A stretch of 53,615 bases of DNA from Aeromicrobium sp. GTDB taxonomy: Bacteria > Actinomycetota > Actinomycetes > Propionibacteriales > Nocardioidaceae. The stretch is from positions 1 through 53,615 of the forward strand of contig JAOPXL010000209.1 of NCBI GenBank assembly GCA_025965175.1, written 5' to 3'. Positions 40,763-48,598 of this stretch are shown in pieces. The notes beneath the pieces were generated by a model that did no database searches, had not been told where the DNA came from, and was given only the letters and a program-made list of their open reading frames with translations. Both the position numbers and the translations under genes were made by a program. Positions within the stretch are counted from its first letter, which is position 1, and the number at the start of each line of letters is the position of its first letter.

Positions 40763-41884
40763 TCAGCCCTTCGGCATGCCGTCCTCGGTGCACAGCGAGC
40801 CGATCTCGGACGTCTTGTCGGTCTTGATGAGGTCGAACATCTGCGGTGCGCGCCGCGCGTCCCAGTTGACCGCGAGGTCCTGGATCGGGACGGTGCAGCT
40901 CAGGCCGCCGCCGCCCATCGCCGACGACAGCGCGAGGGCGAACCGGACGAGCGCGACGGGCCCGACGTTCTCGCCGATCCGGAGCGATCCCGACGCGCCC
41001 GAGGCAACCCGGGCGTAGCGGACCGGGTTGATGACGGTCCAGGGCGACTTGGCCTCGGACGAGATCGAGCCGAGCACCTCGCGCTGGTTCTGCACACGCT
41101 GGATGTCGCCGTTGCCGAACGAGTGCCGATTGCGCGAGTACGCCAGCGCGGTCGGGCCGTCGGCGGTCTGGCAGCCCCTCTTGACGTCGAGCCCCGAGTC
41201 CTTGTCCTTCAGGTCGTCCTTGGGGCAGATCTCCACGCCGCCAAGCGAGTCGACGACCTTGACCAGGCCCCCGAAGCCGACCTCGACGTAGTCGTCGACC
41301 CGGATCCCGGTGTTGCGCTCGATAGTCTTGACCAGGAGCTGGGGACCCCCGAAGGCGTACGCCGCGTTGATCTTGGTCGTGCCGTAGCCGTCGATGGGGA
41401 CCAGCGAGTCGCGCGGGATCGACAGCAGCACGCTGGGGCCGCTACCGGTGTGGAGCAGCAGGATCGTGTCGGTGCGGGCGCCCTCGGCGCTGCCCGTCGT
41501 GAGCTTCTTGCGCTCCTCGGCAGTCAGGCCGCGCCGACTGTCCGAGCCGACCAGGAGGTACGTCGTCCCGGGCTGGTCGGCCGGGCGCTCGCCACCGGGC
41601 TCGGCATCGACCTTCTCGATCTTGCCCCAGGCCCAGATCGGCACCGCGATGAGGAAGATGATCCACGCGGCCAGCAGGGTCAGCACGATCCGTCGGATCG
41701 GCCGCTTGCGCCGCGGCTTCCCGGGCGGGGTCGCCCCAGCGACCCGACGTCCCGGCGGCGGGAGGTTGGGCGGGGGCAGGTCCGGCGCGGGCTGTCGCGA
41801 CGAGCCCTGGCGCGGGGCCTGCCGGGTCGGCTCGTCATCACCGTAGAGCCACCCGTAGCTGCCCTGGGGGCGGTCGTCTGACAT
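40763..41884 (-). CDS. LytR-CpsA-Psr (LCP) family protein, single-helix form
   Basis: 373 residues: a Pro-rich cytosolic tail (1-65), one membrane helix (IVLTLLAAWIIFLIAVPIWAWG) and an extracellular LCP domain. Conserved blocks are YLLVGSDSR, ARTDTILLLHT, LLSIPRDSLV, KINAAYAFGG, VVDSLGGVEI and ALAYSRNRHSF...RVQNQREVL, including the Arg residues that bind pyrophosphate. LCP enzymes transfer undecaprenyl-linked glycopolymers to peptidoglycan. Four cysteines occur in the domain (EICPKDD...KRGCQ, LSCTV, SLCTED). ATG at 41884 rather than 41947. It diverges from a second LCP gene. Confidence 0.94.
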   Translation of the reverse strand: MSDDRPQGSYGWLYGDDEPTRQAPRQGSSRQPAPDLPPPNLPPPGRRVAGATPPGKPRRKRPIRRIVLTLLAAWIIFLIAVPIWAWGKIEKVDAEPGGERPADQPGTTYLLVGSDSRRGLTAEERKKLTTGSAEGARTDTILLLHTGSGPSVLLSIPRDSLVPIDGYGTTKINAAYAFGGPQLLVKTIERNTGIRVDDYVEVGFGGLVKVVDSLGGVEICPKDDLKDKDSGLDVKRGCQTADGPTALAYSRNRHSFGNGDIQRVQNQREVLGSISSEAKSPWTVINPVRYARVASGASGSLRIGENVGPVALVRFALALSSAMGGGGLSCTVPIQDLAVNWDARRAPQMFDLIKTDKTSEIGSLCTEDGMPKG

Positions 41885-41995
41885 GGCACAGACCGTACCC
41901 GACCCGTCATGGCGCCACTGTCGTCTCGGGCGCCATGGCCGCGGCAAAATCCGCGCCCGACGTTCGGCGCGCCCTCAACCTCGGATCGAGAGTTT

Positions 41996-42005
41996 GTGTG
42001 CACAC
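41996..42005. promoter_or_regulatory. Palindrome GTGTGCACAC in the divergent LCP promoter region
   Basis: A perfect 10-bp palindrome, followed at once by CTGAG-AACCGC-CTCAG, which can form a small hairpin. It lies 40 bp before the ATG at 42045 and could be a regulator site shared by both divergent LCP genes. Confidence 0.35.
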
Positions 42006-42044
42006 TGAGAACCGCCTCAGCTTCTTCCCCCGTGTGAGGACACC

Positions 42045-43478
42045 ATGTCTGACGTTCGATCGAGTGTGATGGGTGGGTCGTACGACCGCCCGGCTGACAC
42101 CTCGGCCCGCATCCAGTTCCGCCGTGCCCTGACCCTGACGGCGATGACGCTCCTCATGCCCGGGTCCGCGCAGCTCGTGATGGGCAACAAGCGGATCGGC
42201 CGCCTCGGCGTCCGCATCTGGCTGGCCTTCCTGGCGATGGGTGTCGTGGTCCTGTTCCTGGCGCTCTTCTCACGCCAGACGCTGCTGTCGCTGACGCTCG
42301 ACTCGTCGCGGCCGCTGACGGTCGGCAAGTGGGTCCTGATCGCCGGTGCACTCGCCTGGGTCGCCCTGCTGGTCGACGCGTGGCGACTCGGTCGCCCGCT
42401 CGAGCTGGCCCGCAACCACCGGCTCTGGATGACAGGTGTCAACGGAGTGCTGTGCTTCTTCACGGCCGGGACGATGTTCTTCGCCGCACACCTCGTCGCG
42501 ACGGCCAACACGTCGATCGGCACGGTGTTCGCCTCCGACACGGTCTCGGCGCCCGAGTCCGGCCGCTACAACGTCCTGCTCCTCGGCGGCGACTCCGGTC
42601 CGGACCGCAGCGGTGTGCGGCCGGACTCGCTGACCGTCGCCAGCATCGACAAGGACAGCGGCCGGACGGTCCTGATCGGCCTCCCACGCAACCTGCAGGA
42701 CGTGCCGTTCCCGAAGGGCTCGGTGATGCGCAAGCAGTTCCCCGACGGGTTCAACGGCGAGGGGCAGTACCTCAACGCGATCAACACCTGGGCCAACGAC
42801 CACGCGTCCCTGTTCAAGGAGAAGAGCCCCGGCATCAAGGCCACGATGGGCGCCGTCGAGGAGATCACGGGGCTCAAGCTCAACTACTACGCGATGGTCA
42901 ACCTGAAGGGCTTCGCCGAGCTCATCGACGCCGTCGGCGGCGTGACCCTCGACGTGCGTGAGCGGACCGCGATCGGTGGCATCGGCTCGCCGATCAGCGG
43001 GTACATCGAGGCCGGCAAGCAGAAGCTCACCGGCAAGCAGGCGCTGTGGTACTCCCGCAGCCGGGTCCAGAACGACGACTTCTCCCGCATGGGCCGGCAG
43101 AAGTGCGTCATGAACGCGATGCTGCACCAGCTGAGCCCCAAGGCCGTGCTGCTCAACGTGGAGAAGATCGCTCAGTCGAGCAAGGCGCTGCTGACGACCG
43201 ACATCCCCCGTGGAGACCTCGACGTGTTCGCCGATCTCGCGCTCAAGGCGAAGTCGCAGAAGGTGTCGACCGTCTCGCTGGTCCCGCCGATCGTCTACAC
43301 CGGCAACCCCGACTACCCCAAGGTCCGACGCCTGATCGACAGGACCATCGCGAGTGCGGAGGGTCGCGCGACGACCAGCGAGTTCGCCGATGCCACGCTC
43401 ACGATCCCGAAGGCGGATGAGAAGGCCAAGGATCCCCGCAAGGCCAACCAGACCGGGGACCTCGGCTCGTCCTGCTGA
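42045..43478 (+). CDS. LCP family protein, polytopic form (copy 1)
   Basis: 477 residues. Unlike the single-helix LCP gene nearby, it has about four hydrophobic segments in the first 155 residues (AMTLLMPGSAQLVMG, IWLAFLAMGVVVLFLALF and two more) before the LCP domain. The domain has YNVLLLGGDSGPDRSGVRPDSLTVASID, LIGLPRNLQDVPFP, FAELIDAVGGVTLDV and ALWYSRSRVQNDDFSRMGRQKC. The exported part contains only two cysteines, C354 and the final residue C477. ATG after GAGGAC. It is a tandem paralogue of the next gene. Confidence 0.94.
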   Translation: MSDVRSSVMGGSYDRPADTSARIQFRRALTLTAMTLLMPGSAQLVMGNKRIGRLGVRIWLAFLAMGVVVLFLALFSRQTLLSLTLDSSRPLTVGKWVLIAGALAWVALLVDAWRLGRPLELARNHRLWMTGVNGVLCFFTAGTMFFAAHLVATANTSIGTVFASDTVSAPESGRYNVLLLGGDSGPDRSGVRPDSLTVASIDKDSGRTVLIGLPRNLQDVPFPKGSVMRKQFPDGFNGEGQYLNAINTWANDHASLFKEKSPGIKATMGAVEEITGLKLNYYAMVNLKGFAELIDAVGGVTLDVRERTAIGGIGSPISGYIEAGKQKLTGKQALWYSRSRVQNDDFSRMGRQKCVMNAMLHQLSPKAVLLNVEKIAQSSKALLTTDIPRGDLDVFADLALKAKSQKVSTVSLVPPIVYTGNPDYPKVRRLIDRTIASAEGRATTSEFADATLTIPKADEKAKDPRKANQTGDLGSSC

Positions 43479-43527
43479 AGGCTGTCGGATCCCGCCCTCG
43501 ATGTTCCCCCGCGGACACGCTGTCGGT

Positions 43528-43533
43528 GATAAT
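43528..43533 (+). promoter_or_regulatory. Possible -10 hexamer GATAAT before the second polytopic LCP gene
   Basis: GATAAT lies 33 bp before the ATG at 43567, in the 88-bp gap between the two LCP paralogues. No matching -35 is evident. It would give the second copy its own transcript with a short leader carrying GAGGGA. Confidence 0.4.
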
Positions 43534-43566
43534 GGAGGCCAGTCGGCCGTACCACCGTGAGGGAAC

Positions 43567-44976
43567 ATGACGCATCGCGCGAGTCTGTTGGGTCGTGGCT
43601 ACCAGGATCAGCACCTGGACTCGCCCCGTATCCGGTTCCGCCGCGCGCTCCTGATGTGCCTGATGACGCTCGTCGCGCCCGGATCCGGACACCTCGTCGC
43701 CGGTCGACGGGTCGTCGGCTACCTGGCGCTCGCCGTCTGGATCACGGCCATCGGCGGTGGGGGCCTGCTGCTGTGGAAGTACCGCCAGGACCGGGCCCAG
43801 GTGCTGGGATGGTTCACCGACACCGACGTGCTGATGGCGGCGCGGATCGTCCTGCTCGGTGTCCTGGTGCTGTGGACCGCGCTGTTCGTCGATGCCTGGC
43901 GGCTGGGGTCGCCGTTCCGGCTCGGGTTCGTGCGGGCGGCAGCGATCACGGTCCTGAACGTGGCGATCATCGCCGGCGTCGCCGGCTCCACGGCGTATGC
44001 CTCGCAGCTCATCAAGGTCTCGCGGGACACTGTGATCGAGGTGTTCCCCGAGGACGTCCCCACCTCGGCGCCGTTGAAGGGCCGCTACAACATCCTGCTG
44101 GTCGGATCGGATGCGGGCAAGGGCCGCACCGGCGTGCGTACGGACTCCCTGACGGTGGCGAGCATCGATGCGGACACGGGCAAGGTCGTCCTGGTCTCAC
44201 TGCCGCGCAACCTGCAGAATGTGCCGTTCTCGGCCGGCTCACCCATGTTGACGCTGTATCCCAACGGCTACAACTGTGGCCCGGACTGCCTGCTCAACGC
44301 GGTCCACACGGCCGCCCAGGACCGCACCGACCTCTATCCCGGCAGCGACGACCCGGGCCTGGAGGCCACGATCGACGCTGTCGAGGGCGCCACGAACCTG
44401 AAGATCAACTACTTCATCATGGTCAACCTCAACGGGTTCAAGGGGCTCGTCGACGCGGTCGGTGGCGTCCAGATCGACGTCAAGACCCGGATCGCCATGT
44501 TCGGCCACGACGACACGTGGCGCAACAAGTACATCGAGCCCGGCGATCAACGCCTCAACGGCAAGCAGGCGCTGTGGTACGCCCGAAGCCGGGTGCAGTC
44601 CGATGACTACACCCGGATGGGCCGGCAGAAATGCCTCATGGCTGCGATGGCGGACCAGCTCAGTCCGACCAAGGTGCTGACCAATGCGACCGCGATCGCG
44701 GCTTCCGGCAAGGAGTTGCTGAGCACCAGCATCCCGCAGCAGGAGCTCGGCGAGTTCGCCGACCTGGCGTTGAAGTCGCGCGGTAACAAGATCCGCACGG
44801 TGTCGATCGTGCCGCCGACGTTCAGCACGGTCAATCCCGACTACGTGGCGATCCACGCCGCGATCCAGAAGGCGATCGACAAGTCCGACGGGACCCTGCC
44901 GCCGGCCACCAGTGGGAAGAAGGACGACACCGGCCGGGCGGCCAACAACGCCGAGGACCTGGATGCCGTCTGCTGA
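43567..44976 (+). CDS. LCP family protein, polytopic form (copy 2)
   Basis: 469 residues, collinear with the upstream paralogue: the same multi-helix N-terminus (LMTLVAPGSGHLVAGRRVVGYLALAVW...) and LCP blocks YNILLVGSDAGKGRTGVRTDSLTVASID, LVSLPRNLQNVPF, GLVDAVGGVQIDV and ALWYARSRVQSDDYTRMGRQKC. It again ends in Cys (C469), with C356 as likely partner; a second pair occurs in YNCGPDC. ATG follows GTGAGGGAAC. The pair arose by tandem duplication and has diverged well. It may attach a different polymer from copy 1. Confidence 0.94.
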   Translation: MTHRASLLGRGYQDQHLDSPRIRFRRALLMCLMTLVAPGSGHLVAGRRVVGYLALAVWITAIGGGGLLLWKYRQDRAQVLGWFTDTDVLMAARIVLLGVLVLWTALFVDAWRLGSPFRLGFVRAAAITVLNVAIIAGVAGSTAYASQLIKVSRDTVIEVFPEDVPTSAPLKGRYNILLVGSDAGKGRTGVRTDSLTVASIDADTGKVVLVSLPRNLQNVPFSAGSPMLTLYPNGYNCGPDCLLNAVHTAAQDRTDLYPGSDDPGLEATIDAVEGATNLKINYFIMVNLNGFKGLVDAVGGVQIDVKTRIAMFGHDDTWRNKYIEPGDQRLNGKQALWYARSRVQSDDYTRMGRQKCLMAAMADQLSPTKVLTNATAIAASGKELLSTSIPQQELGEFADLALKSRGNKIRTVSIVPPTFSTVNPDYVAIHAAIQKAIDKSDGTLPPATSGKKDDTGRAANNAEDLDAVC

Positions 44977-44983
44977 GTGACCT

Positions 44984-44995
44984 GGCCGCGCGGCC
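44984..44995. terminator. GC palindrome between convergent genes, possible weak terminator
   Basis: GGCCGCGCGGCC is self-complementary and lies in the 26-bp gap between the LCP and ABC-transporter stop codons. The stem is short and no T-run follows. Confidence 0.3.
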
Positions 44996-45002
44996 GGGCG
45001 TC

Positions 45003-45764
45003 CTACTTGTCCTGCGCCTCTTGGTAGGCCGCGATGACCTCGTCGGGCTCGCCGTCCATGACCAAGGTGCCCTGGTCCAGCCAGATGACGCGGCTGCAGG
45101 TGTCCTTGATCGACTGCATGGAGTGGCTGACGAGGAACACCGTGCCGGCATTGTCACGGATCTCGCGGATGCGCGCCTCGCTGCGCTTGCGGAACGTGCG
45201 GTCGCCCACCGCGAGGGCCTCGTCGACGATGAGGATCTCGTGGGTGCGGGTGCTCGCGATGGCGAACTTCAACCGGGCGGTCATGCCCGACGAGTAGGCG
45301 CGCATCGGCAGGTCGATGAACTTCTCGAGGCCGGCGAACGAGACGATGTCGTCGTAGCTCTCCTCGATCTCCCGCATCGTGAGGCCCATCGCGAGACCGC
45401 CGAGGATGATGTTGCGCTCGCCCGACAGGTCACGGAGCAAGGCTGCCCCGACGCCCAGGAGGCTCGGGCGGGACTGGGCGTAGATCGAGCCGCTGCTGGT
45501 GCTCGTGAGTCCGACGATGGCGCGCATGAGGGTGGACTTGCCCGACCCGTTGGTGCCGATCACGCCGATGCTGTCGTTCTCGTACGCCGTGAAGGAGACG
45601 CCCCTGAGGGCGTGCACGGTCCGCATCTGCTTGCCCCGACCCCGGACGGAGAGCACCTTGCGGTCAGCATCGCTCGGACGCTTGCCGGTCGCGAAGACCT
45701 TGTACTTGACGTGCACGTCGTCGACGATCACGGCGGGTCTGCGGTTCGACGGCTCAGTCGACAC
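45003..45764 (-). CDS. Polysaccharide ABC exporter, ATP-binding subunit (Wzt/TagH type)
   Basis: A 253-residue ATPase. Walker A is GTNGSGKST (about 69-77), the signature is YSSGMTARL, Walker B is ILIVDEALAVGD and the H-loop is VSHSMQS. An N-terminal insert (FATGKRPSDADRKVLSVRGRGKQMRTVHAL) is typical of polysaccharide and teichoic-acid exporters. No C-terminal carbohydrate-binding extension is present, so it resembles TagH-short or galactan exporter (RfbE-like) ATPases. GTG at 45764 overlaps the permease gene by 11 bp. It exports a lipid-linked glycan across the membrane. Confidence 0.93.
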   Translation of the reverse strand: MSTEPSNRRPAVIVDDVHVKYKVFATGKRPSDADRKVLSVRGRGKQMRTVHALRGVSFTAYENDSIGVIGTNGSGKSTLMRAIVGLTSTSSGSIYAQSRPSLLGVGAALLRDLSGERNIILGGLAMGLTMREIEESYDDIVSFAGLEKFIDLPMRAYSSGMTARLKFAIASTRTHEILIVDEALAVGDRTFRKRSEARIREIRDNAGTVFLVSHSMQSIKDTCSRVIWLDQGTLVMDGEPDEVIAAYQEAQDK

Positions 45765-46638
45765 GTCCGTACCTTTCCTCGGCTCGCCAGAAGAACCACA
45801 GGCCGAACACGAACAGTCCGGCCGACCACAGGGTCGCGTACAGCCAATAGCGTCCGTCGACGGAGTAGTCGGGGCCCTGGAGCAGGGCGAACCTCGCGAG
45901 GCTCAGGAACTCGTGGACCGGCTGGAAGTCGAGGAGCCGGAGCAGCAGCTGATGCCCGTCGGGGTCGGTCGGGGTGGGTCCGAACCGCTTCTCGACGCTG
46001 AAGAAGATGCCCGTCGTGTAGAACACGAAGCGGGTCAGGAACGGCAGGAAGTTGTTGAGGTCCCGCCAGTGCACCGACAACCGGGCGGTGACGAGGGCCA
46101 GGCCGCAGTTGAAGACGTAGAACAGCGCGAAGATCGGAACGATCAGCAGCCACTGCAGGTCGACCGCGCCGAAGCCTCCGCTGATGACCAGGAAGACCAG
46201 CATGATCCCCACGGTCGGCAGGAACTGGAGGAATCGCTGCGTGACGCCGGCGAGCGGCAGGACCATGCGAGGGAAGGCCAGGCTCTGCACCAGCGCCGCA
46301 TTGTTGGTGATCGACTTGCCGCCACTGGTCCAGGACTGCGCGAAGAACTCGAAGACGAAGACCCCGATGATGAGGAACTCGATGAAGTGCTCCGGCCGGG
46401 ACTTGGAGCCCAGCAGCAGACCGAAGATCATGCCGTAGACGAGCGCGTTCATCAGCGGCTTGAGCACGACCCAGAGCATCCCGAGTGAGTTCTGCTGATT
46501 CTCGGACTCGATCTTGAACCGGGCCATCGAGTAGATGAACACCCGTCGCCGCCAGACCTCGGTGACGTATTCACGAAGTGGCGGCCGACCGCCGACCTTG
46601 ATCAAGCCCGCGTGCGCCGCGTCCTCGGCGGTTGTCAT
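45754..46638 (-). CDS. Polysaccharide ABC exporter, permease subunit (Wzm/TagG type)
   Basis: A 294-residue ABC-2 type permease with six hydrophobic helices. The amphipathic N-terminal gate region (LREYVTEVWRRRVFIYSMARFKIESENQQNSLGMLWVVLKPLMNALVYG) is characteristic of the Wzm/TagG family. It pairs with the following ATPase gene. ATG at 46638. The exported polymer is separate from the Wzx/Wzy-type locus at 12-27 kb; a galactan- or teichoic-acid-like chain attached by the nearby LCP proteins is a reasonable guess. Confidence 0.93.
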   Translation of the reverse strand: MTTAEDAAHAGLIKVGGRPPLREYVTEVWRRRVFIYSMARFKIESENQQNSLGMLWVVLKPLMNALVYGMIFGLLLGSKSRPEHFIEFLIIGVFVFEFFAQSWTSGGKSITNNAALVQSLAFPRMVLPLAGVTQRFLQFLPTVGIMLVFLVISGGFGAVDLQWLLIVPIFALFYVFNCGLALVTARLSVHWRDLNNFLPFLTRFVFYTTGIFFSVEKRFGPTPTDPDGHQLLLRLLDFQPVHEFLSLARFALLQGPDYSVDGRYWLYATLWSAGLFVFGLWFFWRAEERYGRVD

Positions 46639-46718
46639 GTGTGTGTTCTTCCCAACTGTTCAGGCGCGAGGCCGGCGGTCGACACCCGCAGCGGCCTCGA
46701 CGAGTGTAGCGGACCGGG

Positions 46719-47384
46719 CTACCCGATCTGGCCGACCTCCTGGGTTGCGACACGGGTGAGGTCCCCGGGTTTCGCGCCCGCCACGATGATCAGCGAGCCG
46801 CCGCCGAGGCACGTCGAGACGAGCAGCTCAGCGTCACGGATCGTGTCGCCGGGCGTGATGACGCGGCGTGCCCCGTCGGCCACCGCGGCGGCGAGGAGAT
46901 CGGCGTGGGTGCGCGACACACCGTGCGTCTCGAGCGCGATCGTGGACGGCTCGGGGGGGTCCAGCGCCACGAAGTGGTCGCCATGGCCCGGGACCTCCGC
47001 ACCGAGGTCCCAGAATCCCTCCGGCGCTGTCGCGAACCGGCCGCCGAGCGGGCGCAACGATGCCGCGACCCGGATGGGCTCGTCGGCCCGCAGATCCGGG
47101 CCACTGACGCCGATGTCGGCGGACCGATCCACGATCGCCCCGCCCACGGACCACGTCGACAGGATCCACACCACGGTGAGCCAGTGGCTCGGCAGGCCGA
47201 TCCGGATCCGGGTCCCGGGCCCGGCGTCCAGCTCGTCCACGAGGAAGTTGCTGGTCTTGGCGACCCAGTTGGCCGTCGTGACGGTGCTGAGCTCGACCCG
47301 CTCCCCGGTCGCCATGTCGTAGTAGGTCACGAGCGGCTGGGACGGGTCCGGGGCGGCCCGCAGCAGCTGGTCGAGCGACCTCAT
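46719..47384 (-). CDS. TIGR03089 family protein
   Basis: A 221-residue protein of the actinobacterial TIGR03089 family, which resembles a truncated AMP-binding (acyl-CoA synthetase) N-terminal domain: PLVTYYDMATGERVELSTVTTANWVAKTSNFLVDEL and GTRIRIGLPSHWLTVVWILSTWSVGG. It lacks the C-terminal adenylation motifs and so is not expected to be a full ligase. In mycobacteria a family member lies near LCP, rml and fbiA genes, as here. Its ATG overlaps the CofD-like stop by 4 bp. Function unknown. Confidence 0.85.
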   Translation of the reverse strand: MRSLDQLLRAAPDPSQPLVTYYDMATGERVELSTVTTANWVAKTSNFLVDELDAGPGTRIRIGLPSHWLTVVWILSTWSVGGAIVDRSADIGVSGPDLRADEPIRVAASLRPLGGRFATAPEGFWDLGAEVPGHGDHFVALDPPEPSTIALETHGVSRTHADLLAAAVADGARRVITPGDTIRDAELLVSTCLGGGSLIIVAGAKPGDLTRVATQEVGQIG

Positions 47385-48154
47385 GCGCTGCGCTTCCTGG
47401 CCAGCTCGAGCAGGGCGACCGGGTCGGCCGGGGCCGGCTCGGCCGCGCCGGGGTCGGGCTGGCGCAGTCCGGCGACCCGCACCAGCTCGGCCGGAGCGGT
47501 GTCCTGGTGGTCGACGACCAGGACGGGCAGCGCCTGGTCCAGCAGGTCGAGAAAACCTGGGGTCCGGAGCACGGGGTCGATCGCGAGGGTGCGGCTCGAC
47601 GGACCGAGGACCAGCACGTCCGTCGTGCGCAGGGCCTGGTCGACGGTGGGCGAGACCGAGATCTGGTCGGCCACCAGGAGCAGCTGGCTGGGCTCGTGCG
47701 ACGCGTGGTCGGCGAGGTAGTCCTCGACGTGGATCGCCCGCGGCTCATCCTTCGTCCCGACGACGACGCGGAGCTCCGCGCGACCGTCGCACACCGGCAG
47801 CAGCGCGTAGGGGAGTGCGCCGCGGGTCGCGGCGGCGACCGTCGCATCGGTGAGGGCGCCACCGTTCAGCGCGAGGTCGGTGCGGACGAGCCGGGCCGCG
47901 ACGGCCTGGTCGCTCGCGCGCTGCCATCGCGGGACGTACCCGATCTGCTCGAGCGAGTCGGCGACGGCGAAGGTCGGTGGGGTGGCGGCGGGGACCAGGA
48001 GCACGTCGAGGTCCGGGCTCGCGAGCAGCCCCGCAGCCACGTGCCCACGCACCGTGGGCGCGATGACGGTCAGGACGTCCTCGGGTGCCAGGGCGGCCGC
48101 GAGGGAGTGGACGAAGGGAGCGCCGTCGGCGCCGGAGATGAGCGTGATGCGCAT
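47381..48154 (-). CDS. Shortened, divergent CofD/FbiA-like protein
   Basis: 257 residues, against roughly 310-330 for FbiA/CofD, which builds the side chain of coenzyme F420. Similar blocks are the start RITLISGADGAPFVHSL, then DSLEQIGYVPRWQRASDQAVAARLVRTDLALNGGALTDAT, and TDVLVLGPSSRTLAIDPVLRTPG (compare the CofD PSNP...SI.P block). The glycine-rich GGVGGA start is replaced by GADGA, and the region with the nucleotide/metal Asp residues is shortened. It may be a pseudo-enzyme or have another substrate. No CofE/FbiB gene is adjacent. ATG at 48154; the upstream extension has no support. It diverges from whiB. Confidence 0.72.
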   Translation of the reverse strand: MRITLISGADGAPFVHSLAAALAPEDVLTVIAPTVRGHVAAGLLASPDLDVLLVPAATPPTFAVADSLEQIGYVPRWQRASDQAVAARLVRTDLALNGGALTDATVAAATRGALPYALLPVCDGRAELRVVVGTKDEPRAIHVEDYLADHASHEPSQLLLVADQISVSPTVDQALRTTDVLVLGPSSRTLAIDPVLRTPGFLDLLDQALPVLVVDHQDTAPAELVRVAGLRQPDPGAAEPAPADPVALLELARKRSA

Positions 48155-48234
48155 CCGTCCATTGTGTCGTGGGGCTGTCCGCTGAACGCCACGGGGGCGA
48201 CACGCCGGGAATTTGGTGAATCTTGCCATTGGGC

Positions 48235-48264
48235 TTGACATGTGAGAGGCGACAGGACTGTAAT
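48235..48264 (+). promoter_or_regulatory. whiB promoter, leaderless type
   Basis: TTGACA (48235-48240) and TGTAAT (48259-48264) are 18 bp apart. The -10 ends 7 bp before the ATG at 48272, so transcription should start at or one base before the start codon. Confidence 0.75.
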
Positions 48265-48271
48265 TCCATGT

Positions 48272-48526
48272 ATGTCATTCGATTTGGGTCAGCCGCAAGA
48301 GCTCGACGAGGAACTCATGTGGCAGGAGCGCGCCCTGTGCGCTCAGACGGACCCCGAGGCATTCTTCCCGGAGAAGGGTGGATCCACGCGCGAGGCCAAG
48401 CGGGTCTGCCTCACGTGCGACGTCCGAGGAGAGTGCCTCGAGTACGCCCTGGCGCACGATGAGCGATTCGGCATCTGGGGCGGTCTGTCCGAGCGCGAGC
48501 GACGCAAGCTCAAGAAGCGCGCCTGA
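48272..48526 (+). CDS. WhiB-family iron-sulfur transcription factor (WhiB2/WhmD-like)
   Basis: An 84-residue protein with the four cluster cysteines C23, C46, C49 and C55 in the WhiB pattern (LC...VCLTCDVRGEC), the GIWGG turn at 67-71 and a basic tail RERRKLKKRA that contacts DNA. WhiB proteins bind a [4Fe-4S] cluster and act with the principal sigma factor. Position between CofD-like and glycosyltransferase/DUF5719/manB genes matches whiB2 of mycobacteria, which controls septation. The ATG at 48272 fits the leaderless promoter; the open frame starting at 48242 would begin inside it. Confidence 0.95.
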   Translation: MSFDLGQPQELDEELMWQERALCAQTDPEAFFPEKGGSTREAKRVCLTCDVRGECLEYALAHDERFGIWGGLSERERRKLKKRA

Positions 48527-48584
48527 GCGTCGCCCCCGTGATTGCGGCCGACCTGCTCGGGGCGTCCAGGTTGGTCTGGTCCAC

Positions 48585-48590
48585 TAGGGT
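48585..48590 (+). promoter_or_regulatory. Possible -10 hexamer TAGGGT for the GT2 gene
   Basis: TAGGGT ends eight bases before the GTG at 48599 and no ribosome-binding site precedes that codon, a pattern that suits a leaderless mRNA. Confidence 0.4.
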
Positions 48591-48598
48591 TGCCCGTT

